Assembly (NCBI GenBank): GCA_002414125.1
Contig: DHYN01000030.1
Span: forward strand, 15,315 to 21,682
Source of the DNA: Ruminococcus sp. UBA5129
Lineage (GTDB): Bacteria > Bacillota > Clostridia > Oscillospirales > Ruminococcaceae
DNA: 6,368 nt
Direction of reading: 5' to 3'
The notes beneath the pieces were generated by a model. That model was not told the DNA's origin and did no database searches. It saw only the letters and a list, made by a program, of their open reading frames with translations. Shown piece by piece: positions 6,341-6,368 of this stretch; within the stretch, counting starts at the first letter, position 1, and each line of letters begins with the position of its first letter. The translations under genes were made by a program, and so were the position numbers.

Positions 6341-6348
6341 TATTTATT

Positions 6349-6368
6349 GCGGATTTACCCAAGTGGTG
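6349..6368 (+). tRNA. 5' end of a probable second tRNA, cut by window edge
   Basis: Eight bases after the tRNA-Ser CCA, the sequence GCGGATT-TA-CCCAAGTGGTG fits the start of a tRNA. It has a seven-base acceptor arm, T at position 8 (6356), a D-stem beginning CCC, A14 and G15 (6362-6363), and the GG pair of positions 18-19 (6365-6366). No terminator separates it from tRNA-Ser, so the two are probably one transcript. The isotype cannot be told because the anticodon lies outside the window. Confidence 0.72.

Overview
The window looks like chromosomal core sequence from a low-to-medium GC Firmicute, most likely a clostridial gut or rumen-type bacterium (Ruminococcus/Oscillospiraceae-like). The reasons are the gene order, strong AGGAGG-type ribosome binding sites, a TTGACT/TATAAT promoter and clostridial-style protein sequences. 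The assignment to a group is inference, since no search could be run.

Positions 1-5997 hold seven genes, all on the minus strand and tightly packed. In transcription order they are pyrH (UMP kinase), frr (ribosome recycling factor), uppS (undecaprenyl diphosphate synthase), cdsA (CDP-diacylglycerol synthase), dxr (DXP reductoisomerase), rseP (site-2 intramembrane metalloprotease) and ispG (HMB-PP synthase), which is cut by the left edge. Gaps are 0-30 bases except for 91 bases between cdsA and dxr. That gap carries a strong UUCG-capped hairpin, a 17-base palindrome and a small hairpin touching the dxr ribosome binding site.

The genes form a coherent envelope-biogenesis operon. Dxr and IspG belong to the MEP isoprenoid pathway, UppS turns its products into the undecaprenyl carrier for cell wall polymers, CdsA makes the activated phospholipid precursor, and RseP works in membrane stress and signalling. 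PyrH and Frr are the nucleotide and translation genes that usually head this cluster. The usual partners rpsB and tsf are not found upstream of pyrH.

Positions 5998-6251 form a divergent intergenic region. It has a probable pyrH promoter on the minus strand, an orphan terminator-like hairpin on the plus strand, a short GAAGCGCTTC palindrome and a near-consensus extended -10 promoter on the plus strand. That promoter drives a tRNA-Ser(UGA) gene with encoded CCA. Eight bases later the 5' end of what looks like a second tRNA begins and runs off the window, so this is the start of a tRNA cluster.

I found no mobile element, CRISPR array, toxin or defence gene, or novel protein system. The window is mostly ordinary housekeeping DNA, and its most interesting parts are the cdsA-dxr intergenic structures and the divergent tRNA/pyrH control region.
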